A stretch of DNA of 64,000 nucleotides from Ecdyonurus torrentis (GCA_949318235.1 OX439131.1:27128379-27192378); one strand, 5' to 3'; shown: positions 10,099 to 36,065, counted from the first letter of the stretch. Notes: generated by a model from the sequence alone, not told the origin. Numbers and translations: made by a program.

Positions 10099-13000
10099 TT
10101 AACAGATAGGTGAATTATATGGTTTTATATTTCTAATATTTTGAATTGAAATTTGCTCGTTGCCATTAACTTCAGCAATAGCGTAAGTACATGGCCCTAC
10201 AACAGCATGTATTTTATACGGACCTTCATATAAAAGGAAAAATTTAGATACTTCTTTCTTTAATGCACAAGATAATTTGTGATTTCTTACTAGTACAAGG
10301 TCACCTTTTTTAAACATAGTAATAGTACAATTACTGTTAGCTAATTTTTGACGTTTATTTGCTTTATTGAGCATATTTTTGCGAGCAATTATATACATTT
10401 CATTGTGATTTTTTTGCATACTAATCTCGGATGGAAACTTTACCAAGTCTGCTAGCTCGGAATCAGGCTTACGGCCATGTTGAAGCTGATACGGACAAAA
10501 TCCCGTATTTACATTGATTGTGATATTGATCCAGCGAGCTATATCTGGTAAAATTTCAATCCATTTAGTATGTTTATTATGGTGATAAGTACGAATTATT
10601 CTATTTACTTCTTTTAAAGGCCTTTCCGCCGGATTACTCGTAGGAGTATATGCCGCGGAATATTTAATTTTAATATTTTTTTCTGCAAGTACTTTTTTCC
10701 ATAATTTAGACGTAAATTGAGTCCCATTATCACTAAGAACTGATTTTATTTTATTTACATGTGGAACATATTCATTTAATAATTTTGATAACAAATATTT
10801 TGAAGTGATATTTTTGATAGGATACAGTACGACAAATTTTGTGAATATGTCCAAGACAATGAATACATAAGTGACACCCCCGCGACCGCAAGGGAGGGGC
10901 CCGTACAGGTCTACAGCCAGCTCACCTGGCTCGCTAGGCACATTACTTTGGCTCTCCCCTCGGTAGCGGCGATTTACATGTTTTGCTTTTTGACATATGT
11001 CACAACTGGCAACAATTTTCCTGACCTTGGTCAACATGTGAGGGAATACGAAATTTTCATATATCTTATGATATATTTTGCATGTACCAAAATGACCAAA
11101 ATACTCGTGATATTTTTTTACGAGTTTTGACACCAGATCACGTGGTACACAGCCCTTCCATACATTATCACATTTCTTAAATAAGACTTGCTCATATATT
11201 AAGTGATCATTTAATGTATTTTCAAGCCTTGTAGACGTGATTGATTTATTGTGATTTTTAATGAGATTTCGTATTTCCTTTAACTTTGGGTCAAGTTCTT
11301 GTAACTCAGGTAAGTTTTTAAGTTCAGGTAGGTCAAGGTTATAGGTAACTTTAATGGGTGCAATTGTCACATAACTAATATCAGTATTTACATGTAAATA
11401 TGAGCTGATATTAGCGATTATCACCTCGTTGGCGTCCCCAAGCACACGAGAGCTCGGTGCAACGCCAACATCGGGTGCATTACGTGACAATGCATCGCTA
11501 AAGTAATTTTCTTTACCCTTAATGTACTCTATCTCAAAATTGTAATCTTGGATAGCGAGTATCCAGCGAGTGAGACGCGCGTTGAGGAGACGGCATTTAA
11601 GCATAAATGACAGCGCTTTATGGTCAGTTTTAATTGTTAACGGTGAGTTAGCAATAAAATAACGAAATTTACACAATGACCACTGTATTGCTAACAATTC
11701 TAACTCGCTGATGCTATAATTTTTCTCTGCAGCTTTTAAGCTGCGAGAGGCGCAACTTATGATACATTTCTCTCCTGAGTCATTTAATTGATAAATTAAT
11801 GCGCCAAGACCGCGTAAGCTCGCGTCTGACTCGAGATAGAATCTTTTGCCACGCATTGGGTGGAATAACATACCAACTTCTTCATACACCTTTTTTATTG
11901 ATATAAAAGAATTTTCATGCATGTTATTCCACTCCCAATGTTTGTCCTTTTTAAGCAACTCGTATAACGGAGACATAATTTGTGAGTAAAGCGGAGTAAA
12001 CCGCTGCAAGTAACCGCACGTACCGATAAATTCTTGCAACGATTTTGTATCTGAGGGACGTACAAAATCAGAAATGCCTTGAATTTTAGATTTATCGGGT
12101 AATACTCCGTTCGGTGTGAGCACCATGCCGAGGTACGGAACCTCATTACGACATAATTGCATTTTTGACAATTTTATAGTCATACCGATCTCGATAACAC
12201 GGCTTAATAGCTTATTTAATTGAATACAATGCTCACTGAATGTTTCACTGGCACACAATAAATCGTCTACATATATTGTGGTGAAGTCAAGTACCTCTGG
12301 TCCCAATTTTTCAGTTAAGCAACGGTGTAGACTAGCTACACTAATTGATAAACCAAAAGGAGTGACATTGAAAACATATGTTTCACCACCATATATGAAA
12401 CCGGTGTATTGTTTTGATTCCTCCGCCAACGGTACTTGCCAGAACGAACTCGTTAGGTCAAACGTTGACAAATATTTTTTATTACTGAACTTCTGAAGTA
12501 TTTCTTCAGGAGATACTGGACCGTCATAGTCCGGTATGATTAGTTTGTTACAGCGGCGCGCATCAAGACAAAGACGAATAGAACCATCCCTTTTTATAAC
12601 AGGGATGAGTGGATTTACGTATGGAGTAGAATATTTTTTTATTATACGTAAAGCTAACATCTTTTTTATCTCTGCGTCCGTCGCGGCGCGATACGCTATA
12701 GGTATAGGATATTGCATAGCCTTATACGGTATGTTTTCATTAATTTTAATTTTGTATTCATAATCCTTAACACGACCAGGAGTATTTGAGAACGCTTTAA
12801 TATTTTTTATAAGAATCCTGGCTACTTTATTTTTTTGACTGCGTGTTAAATTTGTATTTTTCTTAATTATTTGACGTATTTTATATGGTGTAGGTGCTTC
12901 TGCGGCTAGTTGCGCGGCTGAATAGGCTTGTATTTTTTCCATATTTACGTTCATTACGCGACGAATGATAGTGGCATTACTGAGCATTGTCTGCTGACAA

Positions 13001-13602
13001 GCTGTTTCAGAAAACATTTGTTCTCTGTTGTAATGTATACCCACGCCTATGTAATTTACATGGCTGCTATCATTTTCGTCACCGGTCAAAATTTCAATAT
13101 GGTGCGTACACTGCCCTATTGTAACGAGTAACTCCTTACTTGCAAAATTAATCGCAGATAAAGTTTCATCGAGCCAATCTGCCCCTAGCAACATAGGCAC
13201 CTGCAAACCATCAACAACAAGAAAACATATTTCTGTATTTAACTTATTTACAAAATTTACATTAAGAAAGGCTTGCTTTTTTATGTTACGCGTTTTACTG
13301 CCAGTAGCGCCGACTACTGTTATTCCCGTAACAGGTAAAGTAGGTATTGAATTATTTACATTTAATGTGTTATATAATTGTGCTGAAATACATCTTAATT
13401 CAGCACCAGAATCAACTAATGCCTCAATATTAGTGTCATTTACATTTAATTTTACACGTGGGCATTTTTTCCGATGCTTAGCAGTTGATTCTGTATTTTC
13501 ACTTAATAAATCTGACCTTGGGTCGTCAAATATGGAGAACAATGGAGTACCGTCACCATCATTGGCCTGCAATTTTGCCCCTAAATTACAGGCTGTATTT
13601 AG
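10099..13602 (-). CDS. pol: Pol polyprotein (protease, RT, RNase H, integrase) reached by -1 frameshift
   Basis: The pol frame ends at 10099 and is open upstream into the gag stop region. The first in-frame start-like codon is only a TTG at 13572, so I take the frame from 13602, where a -1 slip on the heptamer would enter it (about 1167 residues). Order: aspartic protease with DSGA near residue 55; reverse transcriptase with YVDD near 435; RNase H near 600-700; integrase with an HHCC finger near 820-860, catalytic D, D and E near 886, 947 and 983; and a GPY-type module near the end (YEGPYK). This is the Ty3/Gypsy order. No internal stop or frameshift is seen. Enzymes would copy element RNA into DNA and insert it. 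Confidence 0.95.
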   Translation of the reverse strand, partial: LNTACNLGAKLQANDGDGTPLFSIFDDPRSDLLSENTESTAKHRKKCPRVKLNVNDTNIEALVDSGAELRCISAQLYNTLNVNNSIPTLPVTGITVVGATGSKTRNIKKQAFLNVNFVNKLNTEICFLVVDGLQVPMLLGADWLDETLSAINFASKELLVTIGQCTHHIEILTGDENDSSHVNYIGVGIHYNREQMFSETACQQTMLSNATIIRRVMNVNMEKIQAYSAAQLAAEAPTPYKIRQIIKKNTNLTRSQKNKVARILIKNIKAFSNTPGRVKDYEYKIKINENIPYKAMQYPIPIAYRAATDAEIKKMLALRIIKKYSTPYVNPLIPVIKRDGSIRLCLDARRCNKLIIPDYDGPVSPEEILQKFSNKKYLSTFDLTSSFWQVPLAEESKQYTGFIYGGETYVFNVTPFGLSISVASLHRCLTEKLGPEVLDFTTIYVDDLLCASETFSEHCIQLNKLLSRVIEIGMTIKLSKMQLCRNEVPYLGMVLTPNGVLPDKSKIQGISDFVRPSDTKSLQEFIGTCGYLQRFTPLYSQIMSPLYELLKKDKHWEWNNMHENSFISIKKVYEEVGMLFHPMRGKRFYLESDASLRGLGALIYQLNDSGEKCIISCASRSLKAAEKNYSISELELLAIQWSLCKFRYFIANSPLTIKTDHKALSFMLKCRLLNARLTRWILAIQDYNFEIEYIKGKENYFSDALSRNAPDVGVAPSSRVLGDANEVIIANISSYLHVNTDISYVTIAPIKVTYNLDLPELKNLPELQELDPKLKEIRNLIKNHNKSITSTRLENTLNDHLIYEQVLFKKCDNVWKGCVPRDLVSKLVKKYHEYFGHFGTCKIYHKIYENFVFPHMLTKVRKIVASCDICQKAKHVNRRYRGESQSNVPSEPGELAVDLYGPLPCGRGGVTYVFIVLDIFTKFVVLYPIKNITSKYLLSKLLNEYVPHVNKIKSVLSDNGTQFTSKLWKKVLAEKNIKIKYSAAYTPTSNPAERPLKEVNRIIRTYHHNKHTKWIEILPDIARWINITINVNTGFCPYQLQHGRKPDSELADLVKFPSEISMQKNHNEMYIIARKNMLNKANKRQKLANSNCTITMFKKGDLVLVRNHKLSCALKKEVSKFFLLYEGPYKIHAVVGPCTYAIAEVNGNEQISIQNIRNIKPYNSPIC

Positions 13603-13608
13603 TTTCCC
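13565..13608 (-). promoter_or_regulatory. Programmed -1 ribosomal frameshift signal (gag to pol)
   Basis: On the minus strand the heptamer GGGAAAC (13608-13602) sits in the gag frame as G_GGA_AAC, and the gag stop TAA follows at once. After an 8-nt spacer (TAAATACA, 13601-13594) comes a hairpin: GCCTGTAATTT (13593-13583), loop AGGGGCA, AAATTGCAGGC (13575-13565). This gives 11 base pairs with one G-U. Pol is in the -1 frame relative to gag. All three parts of a canonical -1 signal are therefore present with standard spacing. Confidence 0.88.
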
Positions 13609-14894
13609 ATATTTGAACTACCCTCAGTACAAGTTTGAGTTGAACTATTAATGTTGTGATTAGTCTCAAATTTACTTTCAGCAACATTATTTTGATTTTG
13701 TGTATTATTATTATGGTAAGAATTACTTGGCTGTGCACTATTTTGCTGTGCATTGTTAGGTTGAACACTATTATTTTGTGAATTGTTACTATATTGATAG
13801 TTAGGATTTAAAGTTGAATTAAAATTTCTATTTAGAAAATTGCTTTTGTTGGGGTAGCGACCCCTATAACGCTTGCCCCCATTACCGCGGGGTACGAAGT
13901 TACCGCGGCGCTTAAGTGGGTTTGGCTGCGAGGTAGCGCCTTGCAACATATGTAAGCCCGCGGGCTTACGAGAGAATGGACGCGGCGGCTCCGCGCGAGA
14001 GGTAGCGGCATGGACCGCGGCTGTGCTCCGAGCACGGACGGTGGCTTCGCGTTTGCGCTTCGCGGCACGCTCGTCAAGTCGTGCTAATATTTTTTTCGTC
14101 TCGTCTACTCCGGTACAACGAGCGGCGATTAATACTTTTTCTTCCTCGTCAGGATAATGCTTAACAACAGCTTCAATAATAGCTGAATCTGACTTGACAG
14201 GACGTAAGTGACGAGCAATGTTTAACAACTTAATGAAATAATCGTACATGGTGATGCCAGAATCAAGTAAATATTTCCCAGAGTGCAATTCAGTCTCAAA
14301 CACACGTTGTTTATCTTCTCCCCAATATTCTTCAATTAGTTTATTTTTAAATAAAATATAATTTTTAATATGCTTGACTGATTTACCCCATTCTTTAGCA
14401 GCACCTTCTAAACATTTGAATGTAACGAGCACGCGTGACGCGTCGTCAAGTCCACATAATGAGAAATAATCTTCCAAATCACTGATAAAATCCATAACAT
14501 GTATGTTTTTACCATCAAACATTGGTTGAGATTTTTTCACAATAGCAGAAATGACTTTCATACTACTTTGCGACGCATTATTTGAGTTAGTTTCATTATT
14601 TTGAAATGAATTATTATCAGTGACTTCAATGCCGGATGGAGCGTCATTGTTAGTAGCTTGTTGTTCGATTTGTTGCAGCCGCTGTTGTAACTGCAACATT
14701 TCTTGCCGCAAGCCACCAACTTGAGTGTCTACACCCTGCATTTGATCAATTTTTCTATTTAAAGTATCAAAAGAATTTTGCATATGTGCCATAAATTCAT
14801 TTAACAAGAAATTACTTTCATTTGGATTTAATGATGTGCCAGCAACCTGCTGAACTTCATCAACAATAACAGTATCTTGATTACTATTAGCCAT
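13599..14894 (-). CDS. gag: Gag polyprotein of the Gypsy element, 431 aa
   Basis: ATG at 14894, TAA at 13601-13599. The N-terminal third has a coiled-coil stretch rich in Gln/Leu (about residues 35-78), followed by a capsid-like domain (about 110-270) with a conserved-looking core such as AAKEWG. The C-terminal part is basic (Arg/Lys rich, about 275-350) and then extremely Asn/Gln rich to the end. No CCHC zinc knuckle is present, unlike the element at 1-3785, so RNA packaging would rely on the basic tail (inference). The last codons overlap the frameshift heptamer, making Gag the default product and Gag-Pol the minor one. Confidence 0.92.
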   Translation of the reverse strand: MANSNQDTVIVDEVQQVAGTSLNPNESNFLLNEFMAHMQNSFDTLNRKIDQMQGVDTQVGGLRQEMLQLQQRLQQIEQQATNNDAPSGIEVTDNNSFQNNETNSNNASQSSMKVISAIVKKSQPMFDGKNIHVMDFISDLEDYFSLCGLDDASRVLVTFKCLEGAAKEWGKSVKHIKNYILFKNKLIEEYWGEDKQRVFETELHSGKYLLDSGITMYDYFIKLLNIARHLRPVKSDSAIIEAVVKHYPDEEEKVLIAARCTGVDETKKILARLDERAAKRKREATVRARSTAAVHAATSRAEPPRPFSRKPAGLHMLQGATSQPNPLKRRGNFVPRGNGGKRYRGRYPNKSNFLNRNFNSTLNPNYQYSNNSQNNSVQPNNAQQNSAQPSNSYHNNNTQNQNNVAESKFETNHNINSSTQTCTEGSSNMGN

Positions 14895-15092
14895 TGTGAT
14901 AAATTATAGATTACAATAGGCTAATATGTTATAAACAAGGTACACACAGAGTGCACTGTATACAAATGTAATAATATTAATTATACAAAAATTACAGTGA
15001 TATTATCAAAAAACAAATAATTTAAAAGATTGGATCATAGTTTGCATGAATAAATTTATTGTACACTTTTAGTCTATAAAAGCCCTTTAGTT

Positions 15093-15100
15093 GGTCGCCA
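15093..15100 (-). promoter_or_regulatory. Primer-binding site of the 7.9-kb Gypsy element
   Basis: On the minus strand TGGCGACC begins 2 nt after the 5' LTR end. This matches the start of the tRNA-Arg-type primer sites (TGGCGACCG...) known from some Drosophila Ty3/Gypsy elements. Complementarity stops after 8 nt, so the primer identity is tentative. Confidence 0.55.
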
Positions 15101-15102
15101 TC

Positions 15103-16246
15103 TGAAGCAGTTTGGCTAGCTGATGATTTGCATATGAAAATATTGATATGCAAATATGAAATAAAATTGTATTATTTTATTTAAGGTGTAAATTTTGTTA
15201 CCTTTAATAATTAATAGACTGCTGAATTATAACGTGGGAACTTTTTATAGACTATAAGTAAAATAAAAAGACAAACTACAAACAAATTTAGGATCCAAAC
15301 TAATATTTATTTTAAGTGCGAAGAATGAGTTGATGTCATTATAATATCAGTAGAATAACATATACAATAATTGCAATATGATAGACAGACAATATAACTT
15401 AGAAATACCACCTAGAGCACACAAGGCTTAAAGTCCTTGATAGTCCTTATATGTGCTGATGTATTATTCACTTCACTGAATTTAATTTGTAATATAATAA
15501 GAATTAATATACTTATTAATTCTAATAATAATAATGAATATTATTATTATTATATTTTTAATTCAAATCACTCACTTTTTCATTATTTTAACTAATAATG
15601 TCAAGACAATGTTACTGTGTGTATAACTTAATTTGTAGCTAACACTGAGACCACTCAGGTTAGAAAATAGCTGATCAACTGTCCTCCCCCAGCCTCTACC
15701 CTGAGCTTTTATATGCTCAGTCAGCTGAGGGCTGTTTTCACTTTCAATATTTGCGTGGAAGCAAATATTGACACCCGCGCACGGCGTTGAGTGGATGGCC
15801 AGGGTGCGACTCGGATGCTCTTTACAACCACCGAGTGCAATGCCCTGCCGCGGCTCCCTGGACCACCACTCGGTTGACATCAAACGCCAGACCCGTCGGC
15901 GCGGAGGGTTTATGGTAGTGACAATAGGGTTGAAAAACCAGCACTTAACTTTTATAGTTATTGGTATGAAAACTCCAAAAGATCACAAATAAAGATATTC
16001 ATGTCAAGAGTTGACATGAAAATACAATAGAAATAATATAGTTGCAAATGCAGGTGGCGAGACGGCAAGTCTGCAGACCACCTGTGTGTAGTAAAATAAA
16101 GGCGATATGAGAAAATGTAGAATTTAGAAGATTTTTCACTCATACGGATATTGATATTATACTAAAATATTATTAAAATATAGAAATATCGTATGCAAAT
16201 GACTTTGCATATGATTAAAATCATTTACTATAATCGGTTAGCCCCA
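15103..16246 (-). repeat. 5' LTR of the 7.9-kb Gypsy element
   Basis: 1144 bp; see the 3' LTR for its partner. It drives transcription leftwards. The TATA-type box TATAAAAG lies at + 15706-15713 on the minus strand, followed by a purine-rich stretch where the transcript start would fall. Confidence 0.95.
15706..15713 (-). promoter_or_regulatory. TATA box in the 5' LTR
   Basis: TATAAAAG on the minus strand, preceded by CTGAGCA. It is placed inside the LTR upstream of gag, in the orientation needed for element transcription. Confidence 0.5.
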
Positions 16247-16250
16247 TATT

Positions 16251-16720
16251 AAAGGAGTGGGAAGGGGGGAGAAAAGACGAAGAAGAATACTGCTTAAATA
16301 AATATGCATAGCTGTTGCAGTTTATTATTATTATTTTTTCTTCTTCTTCTTTTTCCTTTACGAGTTATTTTTCTTCTCTTCTTCGTCCTTTTTTTTTTTA
16401 TTGTTATTTTTTTTTTATGTTTAACGTATCAATTTCGATTGGTTGCAGTATAATGATTTACTATCAATTCAAATAGGACTATATGATTTGTACTGCGTAT
16501 AACGAATACGGGATGGGTTATGTATTTTAGGTGCATACTAATGTCATTTCCGCCGATGTATTTTTTTCGACTCAAATTGTATACATTGTGAGAGGTCATG
16601 AATGTTTTAGTTTGATGGTACCTACATAGTATAGTACATAAAATATAATTGTAAAAGAATGCAGTTATAAAACGTTACACGCACTACATATATAGCGCCA
16701 CACAAAAATTTTCACGAGTT
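16251..16720. other. Intergenic, low complexity
   Basis: Contains TTC/TTTTTC-rich tracts (about 16330-16420). Nothing else is recognised. Confidence 0.5.
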
Positions 16721-16960
16721 ATGTTATGTTCCCGCTCGTCTGTAGCAGCAGCCACCCAAACAAACAATGACGTAACAAAGTTTGCCCTTGACGCATTTCA
16801 GTCAATGGAAGATGTATATATAAAAAAAAAACTAAACAAGAGTGCTTTACCTCTCTGGAGAGAGTGCATTTGCCGGGAGGAGTTTATTGAGAAACTTTAC
16901 ACACATAAAAACAAAAATATAACTAAAAAAATTGCTGCATTGTTATTGATTTCTACATAA
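16721..16960 (+). CDS. Unrecognised 79-aa open frame; doubtful
   Basis: ATG at 16721 to TAA at 16958-16960. The N-terminal half has fairly balanced composition (Ala, Thr, Asp, Glu, Phe), with a short run LWRECICREEF near residue 45, and the tail is Lys/Asn rich. No domain, signal peptide or membrane segment is recognised. It could be a decayed exon or chance. Confidence 0.15.
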   Translation: MLCSRSSVAAATQTNNDVTKFALDAFQSMEDVYIKKKLNKSALPLWRECICREEFIEKLYTHKNKNITKKIAALLLIST

Positions 16961-17516
16961 TATGTAATATACCGTGGGTATTAAAATATAAATGTTATTT
17001 ATAAATTACTTAGAAAAATAAATCATTATAAATATTATACTAAAAATGCAATGTTATTTTTCTCGAAACCGCATTGTAAGTTATTTCCAGATGTATTTAT
17101 ACAGGTATTTATATTTATCAGAATTCGAAACACAGACTTACGTGAGTTGTAATCAAAGTTTTTACGTGTATTTAGATAATATTACACTGAAATTTTTAGT
17201 TAAACGTATTAAAATATATTTAAAAATACTTACCTAATATAATTAGCAGGTCCATGAAGGGTAAAATCATCAAAATTGTAACGAAAATTCACAATATTTA
17301 CTACAACGTGCTGCTTTGTTGTCGCACACGCGAGAAAATATTCTGTTATGACGGAGAAGTAAACAAATTTAAGTACCATATTATACACTAGGTGTCAGCA
17401 GCAGATAGAACAAAATTTATTGTAAATTGTAAAGGGGGAAATATTTTAACACTGCTACCATCAACGGGCATGTTGAGAACTATTTCAAACAAAAAATAGT
17501 AATTAGCAGCGGCAAA

Positions 17517-17796
17517 ATGGAAAAAGTTTTAAAACTTTTTTCCGACGAACTAAAAGCTATCTCAATTGTTTCCGACAAAATAAGTAGTTTTTAAATCATT
17601 ATAAATATTTTTCATATTTATTTTTATTGTAGAGTTGGTAGCTGGACATCATATTATGGTACATAATATATATGTGTTACAGCGTTACAGCTACACCATC
17701 ACCGAAATTTGGAATCGACGAAGGGAGTGTTTAACATACATAATTATAGGGCAGTGTGCACTCATATTGATTGAAGCTTGCACTGAAACTCTTTAA
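17517..17796 (+). CDS. Possible two-exon small gene, 76 aa, unrecognised
   Basis: An ATG in a very good arthropod start context (GGCAAAATGG) opens a 22-codon exon (17517-17583). A GT at 17584 and a pyrimidine-rich TTTTATTGTAG at 17622-17632 would define a 49-bp intron. Joined in phase, exon 2 (17633-17796) stays open for 53 more codons before TAA, which is long for DNA this AT-rich. The product would be mostly polar, with a hydrophobic stretch near the C-terminus (about residues 55-70). No family is recognised. The donor (TAA|GTAGTT) is weak. The alternative is a 25-codon frame without splicing, or chance. Confidence 0.25.
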
Positions 17797-18183
17797 TAAT
17801 ATTATGTGAGAAAAATATGACAATAATCATTCCATAGTAGAGAAAAAAAAATCTTTTCGATGTTTATTTATTTATTTATTTTTTTGGTAAATTTTGTACC
17901 AAATCGATGTTTATACTCCAAATCGTCAGAGAAAAATATTAATATTGTACGTAAATTCGTTTTCCAAAGCAAAAAATTGTGTTTGTCATATGCTGGGTAA
18001 TATATTTAGCTTCTTAAACATTGCGTTGGAGCATAATATCATGCAAACACTGTTAAAATTAATAATATAAAAAAGTAGGATTAATTTGCAATTAAATGAA
18101 TGTCTCGCAGCCCCAAATTTTAATTGTTTTAAATATTAATTTGATATTTATTATTTTGGCATGTGTGTGTGTGTGTGTATAAA

Positions 18184-18238
<55 letters not shown>

Positions 18239-18239
18239 A

Positions 18240-18302
<63 letters not shown>

Positions 18303-19299
18303 ATATAAACACACACACATTTTAGAGACGATATTGCTGGTAATAATCATAATATAGGCAAGCATATAAAGAAGCAGGAAAAAAAAAAAACTCATTTTGC
18401 TAATTTGAAACAAAAATTAAAGTACCCCCTACCACGGTACTACTTATTCACAATTTTGCGCACAAAAAAAGTAATGTGCATTATACTTCAAAGAACTTGA
18501 GAAAAATGCTAAACGTAAAAAAGCTCTATTTACTATTTATTATTATTTTTAATAAATAAGGGACCATCTATAATTCCATGATCATTTCTCTTTATGCTGG
18601 ACGATGTACTATTTACTACCACAACCATGGAAACCAAGCGCAATTAGGGTCTGAAATTGTCTGAATTTTGTGAGTAGTATCATATATTATCTACTGTTTT
18701 TTATACCTAGTTTATATGTGGTTCAAAATATATATTTTATAATTTGACTGCAGTAAAAAACAATGTGATATATTAACAGTCAAAATGACATTAAATATAA
18801 TTACGTTCAATAAAGCAAAAAGTGGTCATAATACCACCTAACACCTAACACAAATTTATTTAAAAATTAAGAAATATGATATAACAATTAAAGTACTAAC
18901 ACGAAAATGTATTGTTTCTTTATCGTTAGATTTATACCATTACTGTATATTCATAATAGTAAATTAATTATATCTATAAGTTTGCTTATTGGAGCTTATC
19001 GGTTTAGCGCGCGGGGAGACGCGGGTAAAGCTAAAGGTCCCCTAATTTAACATTGCGATTTCGAATAAATTTAAATGAGAAATATTAGACATATACTTTT
19101 ACGTGCCATAGAAAATCTTTAAGAATTAGTTAAACTATATAACCTCCAATGACATATATTAGGTAAGTAGAACACTCTGCAAATAATTGATTAAGTTATT
19201 AACATAATTTAAATAGCTATATAAATTTTCATTTACGATCTCGCGCTCTCAGAAAAATAAAATTAGTATAATATGAATCCATATGTGACGTAACATTCA
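17797..19299. other. Intergenic AT-rich DNA
   Basis: Contains the TA/TG microsatellite listed separately and A-rich tracts. A small GC-rich patch near 18995-19040 stands out from the surrounding composition. No gene is supported. Confidence 0.5.
18164..18320. repeat. (TG)n/(TA)n/(CA)n compound microsatellite
   Basis: TG repeats, then two blocks of TA repeats, then CA repeats. The ends are thus complementary and the whole can fold on itself. Confidence 0.9.
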
Positions 19300-19589
19300 C
19301 GGCTGGATAGCTGGAGTATAGAACAGAGAACACTGTGGTGTGGCGCTCCTCCAGTCTCAATTTTTACCTGTAGAGGCGGCGGAGTTGTTTTTTTATGCGG
19401 GGGCCGTCGTGTAAGTGAAAGGGAAAGGTGAGTGAGTGGGGCGGACTCAGCTCGGCTTTAGAGAAAAAAGCAGCAAAACCAGCCTGCTGTTTATTGCGGT
19501 GCAGTCGCCACGTCGAGCTGGACGTGAGCTTCGTTCAAATATTTTTTAATTTACATAAAATACAATGACATAAGATTATATATTCCATC
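19300..19589 (+). promoter_or_regulatory. Probable promoter and 5' UTR of the alpha-arrestin gene
   Basis: A GC-richer segment (about 19300-19540, with GGCGGCGGAG and GGGGCGGACTC) directly upstream of the first coding exon, in otherwise AT-rich DNA. No clear TATA box is seen. A GCAGTCG initiator-like sequence lies near 19501. The exact start site cannot be read from sequence. Confidence 0.35.
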
Positions 19590-34390
<14,801 letters not shown>

Positions 34391-34575
34391 AAGGATTGCA
34401 TCTCGGTTTAAACTACAAATCACTCCGTCATTGTCTCCATCGAACCAAGGGTTTTTTCGCTGGTGATTGGTCATAAAAAGTTCATTGGTACGATTATGAT
34501 GTAGAGTGATTAAGGAGAAATTGATGATATATAAATTCATTGAAATTATTTACATTCATTTAGAGTGTTAATGCA

Positions 34576-34619
<44 letters not shown>

Positions 34620-35119
34620 AAACGTGCGGTATAATTAAATATATATTAAAATAAAGAGCGCAATATCGTCACAAATATATCGAAGTGTTATTAATTATAC
34701 TAATAATAATTAATTGAAAAAAAATTAATAACATCTTAAGTTTGTTGAATTTAATCTCAGCAAAATTATAATACATTAATAATAATATATTAATAAAATA
34801 AATGGATGAAATAATTTCAGTTTTATATTGTACATAATAATTATAAATATATAAACACCCAAAAAAAAGTTTTTAAAAATCGATTAACTTTTAATAATTC
34901 TATTACTCTTAAGTTCCTTATAATACTTGAAAATTAAGTTAAAAATTCATAACAAAGATATTATACAGTACAGTATATACTAGCAAATATTAGTTGAGAC
35001 ACATTTGTATACCAATCTGTTGGTTTGCTATTTTAAAATATTGTGGAAAAAAAAATGTTAGTCAGCTTTTCCTTCCAGCTTTTTGTTCCATAAAATATAT
35101 AACAATAAAAAAAAAATGA

Positions 35120-35172
<53 letters not shown>

Positions 35173-36007
35173 AATGATAAGCTTACCGCGGTGAGAATGA
35201 TAGAGTTAAATATGTAGAAATAAATTTGTGTACGGTTGTAAAACTAAAAACAAAATAAATAAATGTACTAAATATAGCAATCGATACATATCACTACATG
35301 TCTTTGTTTTTAGTTTCTGTATTTTGCTTCTTGTGCTTCTTTGCCATTATAGAAAAATAATGTTGCTTAATCTTAAGGGAATACAAAAATACAGGAAAAA
35401 TTGTGTTACTTTTTTAATTAACTTTAAAACACCAAGTTGCCATGTCTATGAAACCAACATTTTTATGGAAATAAATGAGATTTTAAATTTGTAAAAAAAT
35501 TGTCTTATTTTCGCATCTATTGTCTCTCTTTTGTCGACGACGAAAATCGCTTTTTTTTTTTTTTTTTTTTTTTTTTGCCTAGATCTTACGTGTCCTTATA
35601 ATAGCCTTTTATAACCTTATAATATGAACCAAACACAATAATATATTATTGTTCACACATCAGCAATAATATACATGAAGAAAAAAAGAAAAAAAAAAAA
35701 AAAAAAAAAGTGAAATGGCTGATCAGATACCTATTTTTGTTTCTAAATACACGATTATGATAGACTATAGACTTTTAATAATATTAATAAAATAACAAAA
35801 CTTTTTTCGCGTATACAAGATAGATTAATTTTTAACCTTTGCAAATACATTAAATCTTTTTGATCAAAATATACGTATCAGTCATTTTTAAGATTGAAAT
35901 CATAATGTAAACTTATTTTCGTCAAACAAAGTAAACAAAGAGAGTGATCGTCAAGACCAACAAGTCCAGTTACTTGAGGGGTATAAAGGTTACTAGATGC
36001 TGGCTGA
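34391..36007. other. Arrestin 3' UTR and intergenic DNA before the MFSD8 gene
   Basis: Follows the arrestin stop. It contains a 39-base A tract (about 34579-34617), a TA microsatellite (about 35122-35168) and long T and A tracts (35551-35576, 35680-35709). AATAAA-like sequences are many, so the arrestin poly(A) site cannot be fixed. No gene is supported. Confidence 0.55.
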
Positions 36008-36065
36008 GTGCTGAGTGGTGTGTCAGAGCTGCTCTGTATTAGTAACACTCAAAATATTCAACAAT

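Larger units (their letters stand above)
8361..16246 (-). mobile_element. Complete young Ty3/Gypsy LTR retrotransposon, 7886 bp
   Basis: Two 1144-bp direct repeats (8361-9504 and 15103-16246) bound gag and pol frames on the minus strand. On that strand each LTR begins TGGGGCTAACC and ends ACTGCTTCA. The four bases before the left LTR (8357-8360) and after the right LTR (16247-16250) are both TATT, a 4-bp target duplication. The LTRs look identical wherever I compared them, and both ORFs are uninterrupted, so insertion is recent and the copy may be competent. A primer site lies at 15093-15100. A weak purine-rich stretch (AGGGGCAATT on the minus strand) precedes the 3' LTR. No envelope frame is present between pol and the 3' LTR. 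Confidence 0.95.

Noticed and set aside
13570..13572. TTG as a start codon for pol
   Set aside because: The frame is open upstream into the gag stop and a canonical -1 frameshift signal explains expression better.
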